A stretch of DNA of 64,000 nucleotides, taken from contig NZ_LR590484.1 in NCBI RefSeq assembly GCF_901482695.1, positions 1,674,001-1,738,000 on the forward strand, in the 5' to 3' direction. The notes beneath the pieces are model-generated. The model searched no databases. It saw only the letters and a program-made list of their open reading frames with translations, and had not been told where the DNA came from. Shown one piece after another: positions 54,077 through 63,849 of this stretch. A program made the translations under genes and the position numbers. The stretch comes from Sphingobacterium thalpophilum. Lineage in GTDB: Bacteria; Bacteroidota; Bacteroidia; Sphingobacteriales; Sphingobacteriaceae. How positions within the stretch are numbered: position 1 is the stretch's first letter; the number at the start of each line of letters is the position of its first letter.

Positions 54077-54113
54077 AAAATAAGGACCAAATGTGATTTT
54101 GGTCCTTATTTTA
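54077..54113. terminator. Bidirectional hairpin terminator
   Basis: AAAATAAGGACCAAA pairs with TTTGGTCCTTATTTT around a short loop; A and T runs flank it on both sides, serving the CtlX-like gene and the TonB receptor. Confidence 0.85.
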
Positions 54114-54182
54114 GTATACTTACTGAGCCAAACAGTATTGTTGGACTCAAATGCTAAATCCGTATGCAGCTCGTATGTTTTG

Positions 54183-57100
54183 CTAAAAAGAATAACGCAA
54201 ACCCAGCTGGAACTGATAAGGATTGCCCGACCGCGAGATCACCCCTGTATTGGCAACACTATAGTTGAATTGCTGTAATGCTGTGTCAAATTGAGGAAGG
54301 GCATTGCCATCCGCATCTTTTCCACCTAAAGCATAAAGACGCTGGTTGCCAAGCGACTCATTGACTCCCCATGTTTTCTTAAACAAATTGGCCACATTGA
54401 ACAGGTCTCCGGATATTTCAAGGGCATGATTTTTATACAAGTTAAACTTCTTGGCTATACGTAGATCGATTAATCCATAGAAACCGTTAACGCCTCCATT
54501 TCGCTCGGCCATTTTGCCTTCATATTTTTTGAGATAATCTTTCAGGCTCTGGCTTGCTGCATTATCCAACAAATTGTTCAGACCTTCCACGATGCGTTTA
54601 GGTGTATTTGAATTATTTCGGTCAAAAATAAAAGCCAAATCATTATCGCCCGCAACGAAGTCTCCGTTGATGTTTCCTCCAGCCAATAAGCTATAGCGTG
54701 TACCGCCAATTCCCGAGTACCGTATACCCACACTGACACCATAAAATGTTGGTAGAGTACCATAGATAACAATTTTATTGCGAAACTGTGTATTGGAATA
54801 GCTCATCACACTCAAATCTCTCGGGTCATCTTTCACAGCCAATGACAATGTTGCAGTATTCGCCACATTCCCATTGAATGAAGTGTTGTCTTTGGCATCA
54901 TTCCAGGTATAACTTACGGAAATAGCCCCATCTTTATAATATTGGTAACTGGCATCAAAGACGACGGCAAATTGATTGACTTTTCCTTCTGAATTCAGTT
55001 CCAGTACACGGCCATATTTATTGGATATGCGTCCTTGCTTCCAGTCGGGAGCTCCTCCCTGTATGGAGGCGGCTGGAACAAACACGCCTCTGCTGTCCTC
55101 ATTAGCCAATCTGAAGAAAGGATCTTTCACCATATTACGATCTACATACATATAGTTATTACGCCCCAGGTTCATGTAGCCTGAAAGACTGGCTTTCAAT
55201 TTTTCTGTAAAGAAGTGGGTGTAAGATATATTTGCTTTGTACACCACGGGAATCTTGGCATCTGGTCCATAGGTATTGATCGTCGGTGTCTGAAATTGTG
55301 CCAGGGTAGGCGTCGTTGAAGGATCTTTTCTGTAGGCAATAAAATCTGGTGCCGGCACATCCTTGCCCCGTACGTCGACAGTTGCAAAATGCTTTCCATC
55401 AAAAGTCAGATTATTAATTGTCATGTAATTGTTGATATCTGACGCAAAGATCCCGCCACCTATACGGAAGAAGTCTTTTCGCTCCTCATTGACATCCCAG
55501 GTCATCTGAAATCGAGGCTGTACGACAAAAGATTTCAGCTTGTGATCAGTACGTACCCCAACTTCCTTTAGTAGATCCTCATTCAATGGCGAAGTCGGGT
55601 AATGACCATAATCCAAACGTAGTCCGGCAACAAGATCCAGACCTTTGGCCAATTTGGTCTGCAGCTGTCCGTAAATACCTGCATTGAATATGTTACCGAT
55701 GACGGTTGGATCGTCCACCAATGGGACTTCACGGTAATAGTTATACGGCGTCATTGTTTCAAAGTTCTGCAAAGCAGTCTTTCCGTCATCACTTGGCCTA
55801 AAATGAAAACGCCCGTTAACCTCACTGCCATAGATGGAGCTGGCATGGGTATACATTAGATCAACACCAAATGTATAGTTGATATAATCCGTACTGTAAT
55901 ACATGTTATCTACAAGTTGGAAGACGTTGTTCTTGAACGATTCCTGTGCAAAACGATGTCCCCCAAGCTGGAGAGTCTTGGTTCCGGTAGAGGATTTGAT
56001 ATCTTCCACAATCGCGCGGGGAATATTCTTGCTGGGCAACAAGTCCCCGGGACTACTTTTCTGATAGGTATACAGGTGCTGCACTTTTAACTCGTTTGTG
56101 ATCCGTGGTGAGACGGTCGTCCGCAAGGTCGCCAAGAGGCTGTTGTCAATGTTCTTATCATTGCCATAAGACTCATACATCACGATATCTTTATTATCCT
56201 GCAGTCCCAGTCTGTTCATGTCACTGGTAAAGTTATTTCGGACAGTCAATAAATTGTTATCATTCAGCTGCCAGTCAACACGGCCGAATATTGCGTTGGA
56301 CGGACGTATTTTATCAAATGAGCCTGTCTGTGCTTCCTGCCCCAGTCCATATTTTCGGCGTCCGATATCAACAAACTGATCGAGGTTATCTCGTGTGATA
56401 CCAAAGCGCTCCTCGTCGGCAGTGGAACTGATATCGGCAATAATCAGTGGACGTGCATCCCGTTGATGATCCCAGGCTACAAAATAATGGAGTTTGTCTT
56501 TAATGATGGGACCGCCCAAAGTAAATCCGTATTGATACGTGGAGAAATCATTCATACGCTTCTTGCCATTGATATCATAAGGGCTGGACAACCAGTCTGC
56601 CCGCGAATATACCCAAGCACTTCCCTGTGTCTTATTAGTTCCCTGCTTTGTCACAGCGCTGACGGTACCGCCTCCGGCTCTGCCATAGGTCACATCATAC
56701 TGATTGGTAACCACTTTAAATTCACGTACTGCTTCAATGGAAATCGAAAAGGGGGCACCACTACGGCTTGTTGTCGAACCCGCCGAAGTAGGATTTTTCG
56801 CATTCATTCCGTCAATCGTAAAATTGGTCGAAGAGCCCAACTGACCACTGATATTGTCTTTGTTACTCAACGGCGATAAATCCATTAAAGATGTAAAATT
56901 GCGGCCATTGACAGGCAGCTTTGCGATGTCACGTGCTGTCACTGCCGTCGCGGCACCCAAATTTTCAATCTTGTTCTTCAATGTACTTACTCCGGTCAAT
57001 TCTACCGTCTCCAATACATTAGCGGCATTTTGAATCGGGATATTCAACCGAATGACATCCCCTTGATTGAGGTTAAATCCCGAACGTACCTGTTCGCCAT

Positions 57101-57350
57101 AACCAATATAAGTAACCTTAACGGTATAGGGACCGCCGAGAGGTAATTCCTTAAAATTGTAATCCCCATTGGCATTGGTTGAGGTTTTGGTCGTAAAACC
57201 GGTAGATTCATTACGAACTTCAATGGAAGCCCCCTGTATTCCCTTGTTGTTCTCATCGGTAATTTTCCCTGAGAAGCCAGCTTGGGTGGTTTGGGCATAC
57301 AGACCAGTTCCGATCGCTATCGCACAGGTCGTCAGTAGAATTTCTTTCAT
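54183..57350 (-). CDS. Oar-like TonB-dependent receptor
   Basis: A 1055-residue outer-membrane protein. A signal peptide (to about residue 19, ending LYAQ) is followed by a CarboxypepD_reg domain (GFSGKITDENNKGIQGASIEV), a plug (AVTARDIAKLPVNGRNFTSLMDLSPL; NFTIDGMNAKNP) and a barrel that ends in YQFQLGLRYSF, with the terminal Phe. The plug style and the ARVFGRVDWQLNDNNLLTVRNNF-like stretch are those of Oar-type receptors, which lack the SusC box and have no SusD partner. Its ligand is unknown; Oar-type proteins have been linked to peptide or protein export/import. It is alone, with its own promoter. Confidence 0.92.
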   Translation of the reverse strand: MKEILLTTCAIAIGTGLYAQTTQAGFSGKITDENNKGIQGASIEVRNESTGFTTKTSTNANGDYNFKELPLGGPYTVKVTYIGYGEQVRSGFNLNQGDVIRLNIPIQNAANVLETVELTGVSTLKNKIENLGAATAVTARDIAKLPVNGRNFTSLMDLSPLSNKDNISGQLGSSTNFTIDGMNAKNPTSAGSTTSRSGAPFSISIEAVREFKVVTNQYDVTYGRAGGGTVSAVTKQGTNKTQGSAWVYSRADWLSSPYDINGKKRMNDFSTYQYGFTLGGPIIKDKLHYFVAWDHQRDARPLIIADISSTADEERFGITRDNLDQFVDIGRRKYGLGQEAQTGSFDKIRPSNAIFGRVDWQLNDNNLLTVRNNFTSDMNRLGLQDNKDIVMYESYGNDKNIDNSLLATLRTTVSPRITNELKVQHLYTYQKSSPGDLLPSKNIPRAIVEDIKSSTGTKTLQLGGHRFAQESFKNNVFQLVDNMYYSTDYINYTFGVDLMYTHASSIYGSEVNGRFHFRPSDDGKTALQNFETMTPYNYYREVPLVDDPTVIGNIFNAGIYGQLQTKLAKGLDLVAGLRLDYGHYPTSPLNEDLLKEVGVRTDHKLKSFVVQPRFQMTWDVNEERKDFFRIGGGIFASDINNYMTINNLTFDGKHFATVDVRGKDVPAPDFIAYRKDPSTTPTLAQFQTPTINTYGPDAKIPVVYKANISYTHFFTEKLKASLSGYMNLGRNNYMYVDRNMVKDPFFRLANEDSRGVFVPAASIQGGAPDWKQGRISNKYGRVLELNSEGKVNQFAVVFDASYQYYKDGAISVSYTWNDAKDNTSFNGNVANTATLSLAVKDDPRDLSVMSYSNTQFRNKIVIYGTLPTFYGVSVGIRYSGIGGTRYSLLAGGNINGDFVAGDNDLAFIFDRNNSNTPKRIVEGLNNLLDNAASQSLKDYLKKYEGKMAERNGGVNGFYGLIDLRIAKKFNLYKNHALEISGDLFNVANLFKKTWGVNESLGNQRLYALGGKDADGNALPQFDTALQQFNYSVANTGVISRSGNPYQFQLGLRYSF

Positions 57351-57374
57351 TTAGCTGTTGGTTGTAATACGGCA

Positions 57375-57403
57375 CAAAACTAATTCGAAACTATTAAGAC
57401 AAA
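57375..57403 (-). promoter_or_regulatory. Promoter of the Oar-like receptor gene
   Basis: On the minus strand, TTTG (57403-57400), 17 bp, then TAGTTTTG (57382-57375), close to the Bacteroidota -33/-7 consensus. It lies 25 bp before the ATG. Confidence 0.5.
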
Positions 57404-57578
57404 CTAAATGAAATATTATGAAATCATAAACAAAGTATTCTAAAAACTCATGACGCCTTAAATTACAAACCAAACTTTTACATGAAGCCGCTCTAAGATA
57501 GGACGGGATCAATAAAACAATCGGTCAGGGCATGATAATAAAATAGATGGAATCAAAAAAATCAGCAATATTGCTGAC

Positions 57579-59168
57579 TTAATATAAAATGGTAAATTTA
57601 AAATCAAGAGGATTGAAGTATTTATACAGGTCTCTAAACAAATTATGTCCATACTTAACGTAAAGCAGCGCAAAATTTTCGGACCGCTCTTGCAGGCCTC
57701 CACCCGGGAATAATTTCTCCTTTACATTATCAATATCCGTGAGGGCATGCTGATGGTTTCTTTTCTCTGCTTTCATCAATTTTTTTTCCAGATTGTTGAT
57801 GGCTTTTTTTAATCGGGCTTTTACAGCTTCTGTACTTGGCCCTAGACTTGGATCTATCTTATGTGTACGTAGCTTTATTTTCCCGAATATGGCATTGAGT
57901 TCCATCCATTCATCATTGAGGTTCAGCCTTTCTTTTGTGTGCCGGCGTACATATTCTTTTTTCAGAACCTCCGTCGGACGGAAAATGCTCTTGAACGTCA
58001 GGTCGACACGGAACAATTTTGCAGCAACATTATCGTCCGTAATCATGGCCGAGTTCCGTGGTATTAAAATCGGAAAATCGATCTGATAATGATCAAAATT
58101 AGATTTCAGCTGCATCCAGTACACCATTTCTGCTCCGCCACCGATATAGGCCAGGTTGGGGAGGATAACCTCCTGATACATGGGACGCATGACAACATTG
58201 GGGCTAAAACGCTCCGGGTGATTTTCGATCTCTGCGATCAGTTGTTCCCGGCTAAAATAGATGTTCTGGTGCAGAACCTCATATCGCCCGTCAGAATTAA
58301 GCACCAAACGCTCCCTAAATTCGTCCGTGAGGTAAAAGAAATTGATTTCCCGGGCGTGGACCTGGGTGGAAAACCCCTTCGCTTCCAGTTCGGCGGACCT
58401 TGCAGTAATTGCTTTAAAGCTATTTTCCGACAGAATATCTTCTTTAATAACCGGTTTGAAAAGCTCCTTCAGGTGCCGGTCATCCGCATCGATGATTAAA
58501 AGACCGTAAGACTTAAAAAGCTCGTTGACCATATACCTCGTAGCATCGGCCAGTCGTGCATGTTTGAGGTAAGCCTCTTCGACAATATGGGTTAGCTTCG
58601 CAGAATTATCCGAAAGTCCCAGAATATTAGTATACTGCTTTACCGCAGCCGCGATAGAAGCAGTATCCATCCGGCCGGTAGCAGATACGCCGGGTGTATC
58701 CCAGCTAATCTTCTTACCATAAACTTTGGTATGATTGATTTCCTCAAAATCATGATCCTCTGTCGCCATCCAGTATACGGGGATAAAGTTTTTATCGGAA
58801 TGTCTCGCACGGAGGTCGTCGGCAAGACGTATGGCCGTCATAATTTTAAATATAAAATATAGCGGACCGGTAAAGATGTTCAATTGATGACCGGTGGTAA
58901 TGGTATATGTATTTTCCTGTAACAATAGCGCTATGTTATCGGCAACTGTAGGCGCGTCTTTCAGCAGCTCACCGTATTGCGCGCGGAGCCGATCGACCAA
59001 AATCGCACGGTGACTAAAAGGTTTCTTCTCTGCCAGCTGCCTATCGAATCCCTCCAATGTAGGCCAGTTACCTACAAAGGGTTTCAGTTCCTCATCATGC
59101 GCTAGATAAGCCAACAAGGTCTTAGAAAAACTATTTGTCTCACTATATTCAATATAAGTTGCTTTCAT
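57579..59168 (-). CDS. bshC: Putative cysteine ligase BshC (bacillithiol synthesis)
   Basis: A 529-residue cytoplasmic enzyme that is thought to add cysteine to GlcN-malate in the last step of bacillithiol synthesis. Recognised by LLLQENTYTITTGHQLNIFTGPLYFIFKIMT, FIPVYWMATEDHDFEEINH and the C-terminal FPGGGLQERSENF, all characteristic of the family. A coiled-coil segment (KARLKKAINNLEKKLMKAEKRNHQ) lies near the C-terminus. Full length. BshA and BshB are not in the window; the PIG-L domain on NagB is related in fold to BshB but is not in that pathway by position. Confidence 0.94.
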   Translation of the reverse strand: MKATYIEYSETNSFSKTLLAYLAHDEELKPFVGNWPTLEGFDRQLAEKKPFSHRAILVDRLRAQYGELLKDAPTVADNIALLLQENTYTITTGHQLNIFTGPLYFIFKIMTAIRLADDLRARHSDKNFIPVYWMATEDHDFEEINHTKVYGKKISWDTPGVSATGRMDTASIAAAVKQYTNILGLSDNSAKLTHIVEEAYLKHARLADATRYMVNELFKSYGLLIIDADDRHLKELFKPVIKEDILSENSFKAITARSAELEAKGFSTQVHAREINFFYLTDEFRERLVLNSDGRYEVLHQNIYFSREQLIAEIENHPERFSPNVVMRPMYQEVILPNLAYIGGGAEMVYWMQLKSNFDHYQIDFPILIPRNSAMITDDNVAAKLFRVDLTFKSIFRPTEVLKKEYVRRHTKERLNLNDEWMELNAIFGKIKLRTHKIDPSLGPSTEAVKARLKKAINNLEKKLMKAEKRNHQHALTDIDNVKEKLFPGGGLQERSENFALLYVKYGHNLFRDLYKYFNPLDFKFTILY

Positions 59169-59286
59169 ATATGCTACTGTACTGGATACAAATGTATTTA
59201 GTTTGGGCTGACAAAATACTGAATTTTAATAAAAAGCTTGTTTCACTTTGAAATTATATCATTCTACTGACAATTCTATATAGCAA

Positions 59287-59314
59287 CAGAGCCTCCCTGA
59301 ATTGGGAAGCTCTG
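59287..59314 (-). terminator. Possible terminator downstream of rimO
   Basis: CAGAGC/GCTCTG and TCCC/GGGA stem with one mismatch and a six-base loop. It lies 45 bp after the rimO stop codon on the minus strand, but lacks a strong T run. Confidence 0.4.
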
Positions 59315-59358
59315 CTCTATATTATTCTGCCAACCGGTTGGTCGGCAAACGGCCGTTG

Positions 59359-60696
59359 TTATTTTTTGATAATTTCACCATATAGATCGAAATCCTCGGC
59401 GCGGTCAATTTTTACCTGAACAAAATCCCCTATCCGGGCGTAGGACGCTGCTGCTGCGATCAATACCTCATTATCAACTTCCGGAGAATCGTATTCCGTA
59501 CGGCCAATGAAGTAGTCACCATCTATACGGTCTACCAGTACTTTATAGCTGTTGCCTACCTTGGTCTGATTAATATCGTATGAAATACCCTGCTGTACCT
59601 CCATGATGGCTTCTACACGTTCTTCCTTAACTTCTTGCGGTACATCATCTTCGAGGGTATAAGCATGCGTTTTTTCTTCATGCGAATAGGTAAAACAGCC
59701 GAGGCGGTCAAAACGTGTTTCCTCGACCCATTCCAGCATCTCCTGAAAGTCCTGTTCGGTCTCACCGGGATACCCGCAGATTAGGGTGGTGCGCAAAGCT
59801 ATATCCGGCACTTTATCCCGAATTGCATGGACAAGATCGATCTGCTTCTGCTTGGTTGTTCCTCTGCGCATCGATTTCAGCATAGGATCGGAAATATGTT
59901 GCAATGGCATATCCAAATAGTTACAGATATTGGAACGTTCATTCATGGCGTCCAGTATGTCCATAGGAAAACCGGAGGGATAAGCGTACTGGAGCCGGAT
60001 CCATTCGATGCCATCCACATCGGACAAATGACGCATCAGGTCTGATAGGTTACGTTTACCATAGATATCCAAACCATAATAAGTCAGATCCTGAGCAATC
60101 AGAATGAGTTCTTTCGTTCCATTCGATGCCAGAAATTTAGCCTCTTTAACCAGATCTTCAATAGATTTTGATACGTGTTTGCCACGCATCAACGGTATGG
60201 CACAGAATGAGCAGGGACGGTTACAGCCTTCTGCTATTTTAAAATACGAAAAATGGGAAGGCGTGGTCAGCAAGCGTTCGCCCAGCAGTTCATGTCTATA
60301 GTCTGCGCCGATGGTGGAAAGCAGATCCGGTAGGTCATTTGTCCCAAAATAGGCATCAACACTCGGTATTTCAGCCTCTAATTCGGGTTTATAACGTTCG
60401 GAAAGACAACCGGTCACGATGACTTTATTGATCTTTCCTTGATCTTTTAATTCTGAATATTGTAAAATAGCGTCGATCGACTCTTGTTTAGCATTATCAA
60501 TGAAGCCGCAGGTGTTGATGACTACGATATCATTCTCCTGAATATTAGATGCTTCATGCACGACTTCCATCTGGTTGCCTTTCAGCTGGCCCATCAGTAC
60601 TTCACTGTCGTGAATATTTTTCGAACAGCCCAAAGTAACCACATTCACGCGGGGTTTATTGGTTAATGGTGCTGGCTTCGCGTATTTTGTCTTCAT
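59359..60696 (-). CDS. rimO: Ribosomal protein S12 methylthiotransferase
   Basis: A 445-residue radical SAM enzyme that methylthiolates an Asp of ribosomal protein S12. The start at 60696 (MKTKYAKPAP) is preferred over an upstream in-frame ATG at 60765. Domains: UPF0004 with NVVTLGCSKNIHDSEVLMGQL and NTCGFI; radical SAM with the CxxxCxxC motif in GCNRPCSFCAIPLMRG; and a C-terminal TRAM domain (YKVLVDRIDGDYFIGRTEYDSPEVD). It follows ftsY by 81 bp on the same strand, within the ribosomal-protein cluster. Confidence 0.95.
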   Translation of the reverse strand: MKTKYAKPAPLTNKPRVNVVTLGCSKNIHDSEVLMGQLKGNQMEVVHEASNIQENDIVVINTCGFIDNAKQESIDAILQYSELKDQGKINKVIVTGCLSERYKPELEAEIPSVDAYFGTNDLPDLLSTIGADYRHELLGERLLTTPSHFSYFKIAEGCNRPCSFCAIPLMRGKHVSKSIEDLVKEAKFLASNGTKELILIAQDLTYYGLDIYGKRNLSDLMRHLSDVDGIEWIRLQYAYPSGFPMDILDAMNERSNICNYLDMPLQHISDPMLKSMRRGTTKQKQIDLVHAIRDKVPDIALRTTLICGYPGETEQDFQEMLEWVEETRFDRLGCFTYSHEEKTHAYTLEDDVPQEVKEERVEAIMEVQQGISYDINQTKVGNSYKVLVDRIDGDYFIGRTEYDSPEVDNEVLIAAAASYARIGDFVQVKIDRAEDFDLYGEIIKK

Positions 60697-60777
60697 ATTA
60701 TGAGAAGGGTTTGTCAAGAAATAAGAACGCAGGCCAAAGAGATGATGGCTGTCGTATTCTGACAATGATTTAATTTT

Positions 60778-61740
60778 TTATTTGAAAAGGGAATCTACAA
60801 ATTCCTTTTTATTGAATAACTGGAGATCGCCTATTTTCTCACCGACACCAATATATTTGACAGGGATTTTAAACTGGTCGGAGATACCGATGACCACACC
60901 ACCTTTGGCTGTACCATCCAGTTTGGTCAGGGCCAAGGCGTTAACATCCGTCGCCTGCGTAAACTGTGTGCACTGTTCTATGGCATTCTGACCTGTAGAA
61001 GCGTCCAATACTAACAATATTTCATGAGGCGCTCCCGGAACGACCTTTTGCATCACATTTTTGATTTTGGTCAATTCGTTCATCAAGCCCACTTTGTTAT
61101 GTAAGCGCCCTGCTGTATCGATAATACACACATCTTCGCCGTTGGCTACAGCTGACTTTACGGTATCGTAGGCTACTGACGCGGGATCAGATCCCATAGC
61201 TTGCGCAACCACGCGTACACCGACCCGCTCTCCCCACAACTTAAGCTGATCCACAGCTGCAGCACGGAACGTATCCGCCGCTCCCAAAACAACTTTGCTT
61301 CCGGCTTGTTTGAGCTGATGAGCAAGCTTACCTATTGTTGTGGTTTTCCCTACACCATTCACGCCAACAACCATAATCACATAGGGTTTATGTTCGCCGT
61401 AATTAAAGTTTTCAAAATCGGAACTGTTATTTTCGGCCAGAAGCGCTTGAATCTCTTCCTTCAAAAGACTATTTAGTTCGCCTGTTGAGACATATTTGTC
61501 CCGGGCAACTCGCGCCTGTATACGATCGATGATTTTTAAAGTCGTGGTAACACCCACATCAGAAGTAACCAATACTTCTTCGAGATTATCCAATACATCA
61601 TCATCTATAGTAGATTTACCAACTACAGCTTTTGTAATCTTCGAGAGAAATCCTTCTTTAGTTTTTTCCAAGCTCTTGTCAAGAGCCTGTTCTTCTTCCT
61701 GTGTTTGCGGCTTTTTCTTAAAAAAATCAAATAATCCCAT
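60778..61740 (-). CDS. ftsY: Signal recognition particle receptor FtsY
   Basis: A 320-residue SRP GTPase that docks ribosome-SRP complexes at the membrane. The ATG at 61740 (MGLFDFFKKK) is preferred; an upstream frame to 61779 lacks support. The N-terminal domain is short and acidic; the NG domain has GVNGVGKTTTIGKLA (G1), DTFRAAAVDQL, DTAGRLHN (G3), TKLDGTAKGG (G4) and the closing VKYIGVGEKIGDLQLFN. Its partner genes upstream are DUF4295, L33 and L28, an arrangement typical of Bacteroidota. Confidence 0.96.
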   Translation of the reverse strand: MGLFDFFKKKPQTQEEEQALDKSLEKTKEGFLSKITKAVVGKSTIDDDVLDNLEEVLVTSDVGVTTTLKIIDRIQARVARDKYVSTGELNSLLKEEIQALLAENNSSDFENFNYGEHKPYVIMVVGVNGVGKTTTIGKLAHQLKQAGSKVVLGAADTFRAAAVDQLKLWGERVGVRVVAQAMGSDPASVAYDTVKSAVANGEDVCIIDTAGRLHNKVGLMNELTKIKNVMQKVVPGAPHEILLVLDASTGQNAIEQCTQFTQATDVNALALTKLDGTAKGGVVIGISDQFKIPVKYIGVGEKIGDLQLFNKKEFVDSLFK

Positions 61741-61875
61741 GGGGTGTAGTCGTGAAAATTGATGTCCAAATATAAACAAATGTCCTCAACAAAAAAAGCC
61801 CTTTCGGTAGGATACCAAAACGGCTATTTTTATCGAATTCTTTTTAAAGAAAAACTTTAAAAAAGGAAAATGCTA

Positions 61876-62043
61876 CTAGTTATTTTTTTGAGCTTCTGCA
61901 ACTACTTCTTTCACTTTATCGTTGTGAACCATACCTTCTTTGAAAGTATAAGCGCCAGTTTTTGCAGATTTAGTAGTAACAATAACCTTTGTAAATTCTT
62001 TACCGCCACCTTTTTGTAACGATGCAACTGCTTTCTTTGCCAT
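61876..62043 (-). CDS. DUF4295 small protein
   Basis: A 55-residue, lysine-rich protein, too short for many ORF cut-offs. Reading the minus strand from ATG at 62043 gives MAKKAVASLQKGGGKEF then TKVIVTTKSAKTGAYTF, and ends AQKNN with TAG at 61876-61878. Proteins of this type follow L33 in Bacteroidota genomes and are probably ribosome-associated. It starts 51 bp after rpmG and is followed by ftsY 135 bp later. Confidence 0.85.
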   Translation of the reverse strand: MAKKAVASLQKGGGKEFTKVIVTTKSAKTGAYTFKEGMVHNDKVKEVVAEAQKNN

Positions 62044-62094
62044 GGTATATAAATATTTTACTCAGCCCTCATTGCAAGTGCTAAGATGGGTGAA

Positions 62095-62277
62095 TTACTT
62101 AATTTCTTTGTGAACAGTAACTTTTCTCAACACAGGATTGAATTTTTTCAACTCTAAACGTTCAGTTGTGTTCTTTTTGTTTTTAGTTGTGATGTAACGA
62201 GACATTCCCGGAAGACCACTTTCTTTGTGTTCAGTACATTCTAAGATAACTTGTACTCTATTTCCTTTTTTAGCCAT
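62095..62277 (-). CDS. rpmG: Ribosomal protein L33
   Basis: A 60-residue ribosomal protein: [18 protein letters not shown], then [20 protein letters not shown], the usual L33 pattern. It has no CxxC zinc pair, which is the zinc-independent form. It follows rpmB by 76 bp, with a short inverted repeat between them (62295-62312), and the DUF4295 gene is 51 bp downstream. Confidence 0.95.
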   Translation of the reverse strand: MAKKGNRVQVILECTEHKESGLPGMSRYITTKNKKNTTERLELKKFNPVLRKVTVHKEIK

Positions 62278-62294
62278 TGTTTTACTTTATTTTG

Positions 62295-62312
62295 AATCCT
62301 ATTCATAGGATT
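62295..62312. other. Inverted repeat between rpmB and rpmG
   Basis: AATCCTAT/ATAGGATT, 8 bp with a two-base spacer. It has no T run, so it may be an RNA processing or stability element; chance is possible. Confidence 0.3.
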
Positions 62313-62353
62313 GAAATTCATGAATAATCTTAATGTAACAGGCGAGATATCAA

Positions 62354-62587
62354 TTAGATTGATCCTTTAGCGATAAATTTATTGATTGCCGCTGTAATGC
62401 CGTTTTTGTTGATAGTCTTGATAGCAGAAGTAGATACTTTCAACGTAATCCAACGATCTTCTTCTGGAATGTAAAAACGTTTAGTTTGTAAATTTGGATA
62501 GAATTTACGCTTAGTTTTAACGTTTGAGTGAGAAACGTTATTTCCTGTTAACGCCGCTTTGCCTGTTAAATCACAAATTCTTGACAT
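62354..62587 (-). CDS. rpmB: Ribosomal protein L28
   Basis: A 77-residue ribosomal protein, started at ATG 62587 (MSRICDLTGKAALTGNNVSHSN); a longer frame to 62656 is unlikely. The block KRKFYPNLQTKRFYIPEEDRW is typical. It is the first gene of the rpmB-rpmG-DUF4295-ftsY-rimO run. Confidence 0.95.
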   Translation of the reverse strand: MSRICDLTGKAALTGNNVSHSNVKTKRKFYPNLQTKRFYIPEEDRWITLKVSTSAIKTINKNGITAAINKFIAKGSI

Positions 62588-62804
62588 GATATTATCTTTT
62601 TTGTTGTCTTTATTACAATATATTAATCCTTTGCACTCTCTGCAAAGAGTTTGCAAATATCTATATTTTTTTTTAGATAAGCAACAACATTGTGGGAATT
62701 ATTTTTAAAAATAGTTGTTCACAGGAACGGTAAGGGCAAAAATAAAGCATTTTATTGTATTATATTTGCTGTATAATCAAAATAGTTTTCAACAATTCAC
62801 ATTT

Positions 62805-63050
62805 ATGAACAAATATCTTCGCAAGGGCTTACGGGAAATAATCATCGGCGTGCTGTTGGTTGGGCTGGGTTATTACCTAATGGAAAGGCGATCGGACTGG
62901 TATAAGATCGCGATGCTTGTCGGGGTTATCGCGTTCAGTGCTGGCTTTTTGACCTTGATCTATCGCATGATCCGCAAAGTGGACCGGAATGCTATCATCG
63001 AAATGCGCGAAGAAGCTCACAAAAAACACAAAGAGGGAGATGCTGAGTAA
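62805..63050 (+). CDS. Small two-helix membrane protein
   Basis: An 81-residue protein started at ATG 62805 (MNKYLRKGLREI). Two hydrophobic segments (IIIGVLLVGLGYYLM and IAMLVGVIAFSAGFLTLIY) are joined by a charged loop, and a charged tail follows (EMREEAHKKHKEGDAE). It is probably an inner-membrane protein. Its last 11 bp overlap the start of recO, so the two are translationally coupled. Function not recognised. Confidence 0.75.
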   Translation: MNKYLRKGLREIIIGVLLVGLGYYLMERRSDWYKIAMLVGVIAFSAGFLTLIYRMIRKVDRNAIIEMREEAHKKHKEGDAE

Positions 63051-63762
63051 AACGCGGGGGATTGTTTTAAAGACAACCAACTATTCGGAAAGTAGTCTGG
63101 TTGCACAAATCTACACTGAAGCTTTCGGTACGCAATCTTATCTCATCACCGGGGCGCGTAAACCGAAGGCGAAAATCAAAGCCAATATTCTACAACCCTT
63201 GCATCTGCTGGAAATAGTTGCAACGCACAAAGATAATGGCTCGCTGCAGCGAATTGCTGAAGCGCAACAGACGCCCTCACTACGAGAAATTCCTTATGAT
63301 ATCATAAAAAGTTCGCTAGCGCTATTCCTCAATGAAATTCTTTATAAGATTCTGAAGGAGCAGGAAAGTGATCCGTATTTATTTGAGTTTATCCACCAAT
63401 CCATTCGCTGGCTGGATGAAACTCATTTAAATCTAGCCAATTTTCACTTGGTATTTCTGATCAAGTTAACCCGTTTCCTTGGTTTCTACCCGATCACTTC
63501 TAAGCAGGCTCTTCCCTACTTCAATCTTCACGAAGCGACGTTTTCAAATAATCTTCCTGAACATCCGCAGGTCTTACAGGAACCGCATACCTCTATTTTC
63601 CGCAAACTTATCGAAAGTGAATATTCCAATTGTGACCGCATTAAAATGTCAGCTGCGGACCGTCAATTTCTGCTGGAAAAGTTATTGGACTTTTACAGAC
63701 TTCATCGTACCGACTTTAGGGAAGTGAAATCACTCTATATCCTAGAGGAGATTTTTCGTTAA
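63040..63762 (+). CDS. recO: DNA repair protein RecO
   Basis: A 240-residue protein that helps RecA load in the RecFOR pathway. ATG 63040 is preferred (MLSKTRGIVLKTTNYSESSLVAQIYTE is the RecO N-terminal OB-fold opening, here given in pieces); upstream in-frame starts lie inside the preceding gene. The C-terminal helical part includes LALFLNEILYKILKEQE. The C-terminal CxxC zinc site known from some RecO proteins is not obvious. It overlaps the small membrane protein gene by 11 bp. Confidence 0.9.
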   Translation: MLSKTRGIVLKTTNYSESSLVAQIYTEAFGTQSYLITGARKPKAKIKANILQPLHLLEIVATHKDNGSLQRIAEAQQTPSLREIPYDIIKSSLALFLNEILYKILKEQESDPYLFEFIHQSIRWLDETHLNLANFHLVFLIKLTRFLGFYPITSKQALPYFNLHEATFSNNLPEHPQVLQEPHTSIFRKLIESEYSNCDRIKMSAADRQFLLEKLLDFYRLHRTDFREVKSLYILEEIFR

Positions 63763-63849
63763 AACACGTAATTGGTACATTTATTGTAACAAAAACACTG
63801 TTGAATAAAAAATTAACTAACACAAGTTTTCACCTAAAATCATATTCAT

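Larger units (their letters stand above)
53783..54182. other. Intergenic region with tandem 11-bp repeats and two hairpins
   Basis: No credible gene in these 400 bp. It holds three tandem, imperfect 11-bp units at 53911-53943, and hairpins at 54023-54041 and 54077-54113. The last is the likely shared terminator of the two flanking convergent genes. Confidence 0.6.
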
